Shown here: positions 63,237 through 64,000 of the stretch, piece after piece
Numbering within the stretch: the stretch's first letter is position 1
How the letters are laid out: each line of letters begins with the position of its first letter
Assembly (NCBI GenBank): GCA_900550445.1
Contig: URSF01000001.1
Coordinates: forward strand, 62,001-126,000
Reading direction: 5' to 3'
From: an uncultured Rhodospirillaceae bacterium
Lineage (GTDB): Bacteria; Pseudomonadota; Alphaproteobacteria; CAAGCB01; CAG-977
Length of the DNA stretch: 64,000 nucleotides
The notes under the pieces: generated by a model
What the model was told of the DNA's origin: nothing
The model's database searches: none
What the model saw: the letters and a program-made list of their open reading frames with translations, nothing else
Position numbers and translations under genes: made by a program

Positions 63237-63994
63237 CCGAGGAATTGTTCGTTTAAAACGCGGTCTTCCAAATTATATTCCGGATCAAACAACAGGTTTA
63301 ATCCTGTTTCGGTATCTTCTCTGACATTGACTTTGATAACGTTGCGCAGCTCGGTAAAATCGGCTACCGCGCTGACGGGACGTTTTTCGCTTTGCAGGAT
63401 ATCAAAGGATACTTCCGCATGACGGGGAATAATCGCGCCTTGCCAACGGCGGGGGCGGAACGGGCTGATCGGGGTCAAAGCCAGTACGTTGGAAGTCATT
63501 GGCAAAATCGGGCCGTGCACCGAAAAATTATAAGCCGTGCTGCCCGCCGGCGTTGATACCAGCACGCCGTCGCAAACCAGATTGGACAGCTTTTGAATGC
63601 CGTCGATGCTGATGGAAATATCCGCCGCCTGCCGGCTTTGCCGCCACAAAGACACTTCGTTAAAAGCTCTGGCCCGTTTTTGCTTTCCGTTTGCGGCCAG
63701 CGCGTCCATAATCAAAGGGTGCAGCGTGATTGAATCCGCATTGTTCAGGCGTTCTTCCAGATCTTCTTCCTGATACTTGTTCATTAAAAAACCGACGCTG
63801 CCGCGGTTCATGCCGTAAAACGGAATACCTTTGCCGATATGTTTGTGCAGCGTTTGCAGCATAAAACCGTCGCCGCCCAGAACAACAAAAACGTCGGCTT
63901 TGGCGCAACCGGCCGTACCGTATATTTTTTGCAGCCGCCGCAGCGACTTTTGAGCGATTTCCGTCGTGTCTGCCAAAAAACAGATCTGCCGCAT
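63230..63994 (-). CDS. nadK: NAD kinase
   Basis: 254 residues, complete within the window. 'VFVVLGGDGFMLQTLHKH' contains the GGDG motif, and 'FYGMNRGSVGFLMN' and 'DGVLVSTPAGSTAYNFSVHG' give the other NAD/ATP-binding motifs. It makes NADP from NAD. The C-terminus 'VLNEQFLGY' is near the normal family end, and its stop falls within a 16-bp tandem repeat. Start is six bases from the window's end. Confidence 0.94.
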   Translation of the reverse strand: MRQICFLADTTEIAQKSLRRLQKIYGTAGCAKADVFVVLGGDGFMLQTLHKHIGKGIPFYGMNRGSVGFLMNKYQEEDLEERLNNADSITLHPLIMDALAANGKQKRARAFNEVSLWRQSRQAADISISIDGIQKLSNLVCDGVLVSTPAGSTAYNFSVHGPILPMTSNVLALTPISPFRPRRWQGAIIPRHAEVSFDILQSEKRPVSAVADFTELRNVIKVNVREDTETGLNLLFDPEYNLEDRVLNEQFLGY

Positions 63995-64000
63995 TTTCTT

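Noticed and set aside
62994..63256. Open frames on both strands in the gap before nadK
   Set aside because: Frames of 78 and 100 codons on + and a long startless frame on - have no ribosome-binding site and overlap the repeats and the nadK end. They look like a repeat element rather than genes.

Overview
The window is a gene-dense stretch of a bacterial chromosome, almost all of it core housekeeping genes. Gene order and families point to the Alphaproteobacteria: addB-addA-trxA behind tsaE and a MurU/AmgK-like pair, a XRE regulator before metK-trmB, enoyl-CoA hydratase-rpsT-dnaA, an Irr-type Fur protein and an EipB (DUF1849) homologue. Loss of the usual ubiquinone genes beside dut and decay of the UbiB catalytic motifs fit a fermentative or host-associated lineage, for example an uncultured gut alphaproteobacterium. 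The clade is an inference; the sequence alone does not prove it.

Layout. 0-1.6 kb: CysZ/EI24-like membrane protein, BamE-like lipoprotein and PAP2 phosphatase on +. 1.6-11.6 kb: a tightly overlapping minus-strand run (SNase-fold membrane protein, tsaE, AmgK-like kinase, MurU-like nucleotidyltransferase, addB, addA, trxA). 11.7-14.9 kb: a basic coiled-coil protein and a multi-PAS DivL-like degenerate kinase. 15-24.6 kb: XRE regulator, metK, trmB, STAS protein, then rimP-nusA-ylxR-infB-rbfA and a HAD phosphatase. 24.6-25.9 kb: an AT-richer insert with two minus-strand genes and a structured leader. 25.9-30.8 kb: truB-rpsO-pnp and a nitronate monooxygenase-like gene. 30.9-34.7 kb: Irr, SH3 protein, dut, a Sel1-like protein, a UbiB pseudokinase and a small exported protein. 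34.7-42.4 kb: enoyl-CoA hydratase, rpsT, dnaA, dnaN, recF, gyrB. 42.4-44.1 kb: tRNA-Thr, a gene remnant, a P-loop kinase and an M15 peptidase. 44.1-47.8 kb: an envelope cluster of LpoB, two LPP20-like proteins and a COG3014-like protein. 47.8-51.5 kb: rpmH-rnpA-yidD-yidC-engB, with a yidD that carries two YidD domains. 51.6-57.8 kb: an esterase, a DtxR regulator, and a GldA/F/G-type ABC system with a DUF4340 protein. 58-64 kb: TonB-dependent receptor, TonB, EipB-like protein, a HAD-IIA hydrolase, a repeat-bearing intergenic region and nadK.

The most unusual items are a tandem two-domain YidD protein, an intact UbiB homologue that has lost every kinase motif, a DivL-like kinase with Arg at the phospho-acceptor position, a roughly 280-nt hairpin-rich leader before a PEGA lipoprotein, a 7-bp helix that would sequester the metK ribosome-binding site, and a 16-bp tandem repeat that supplies the nadK stop codon. 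No CRISPR array, complete transposon or prophage is visible.
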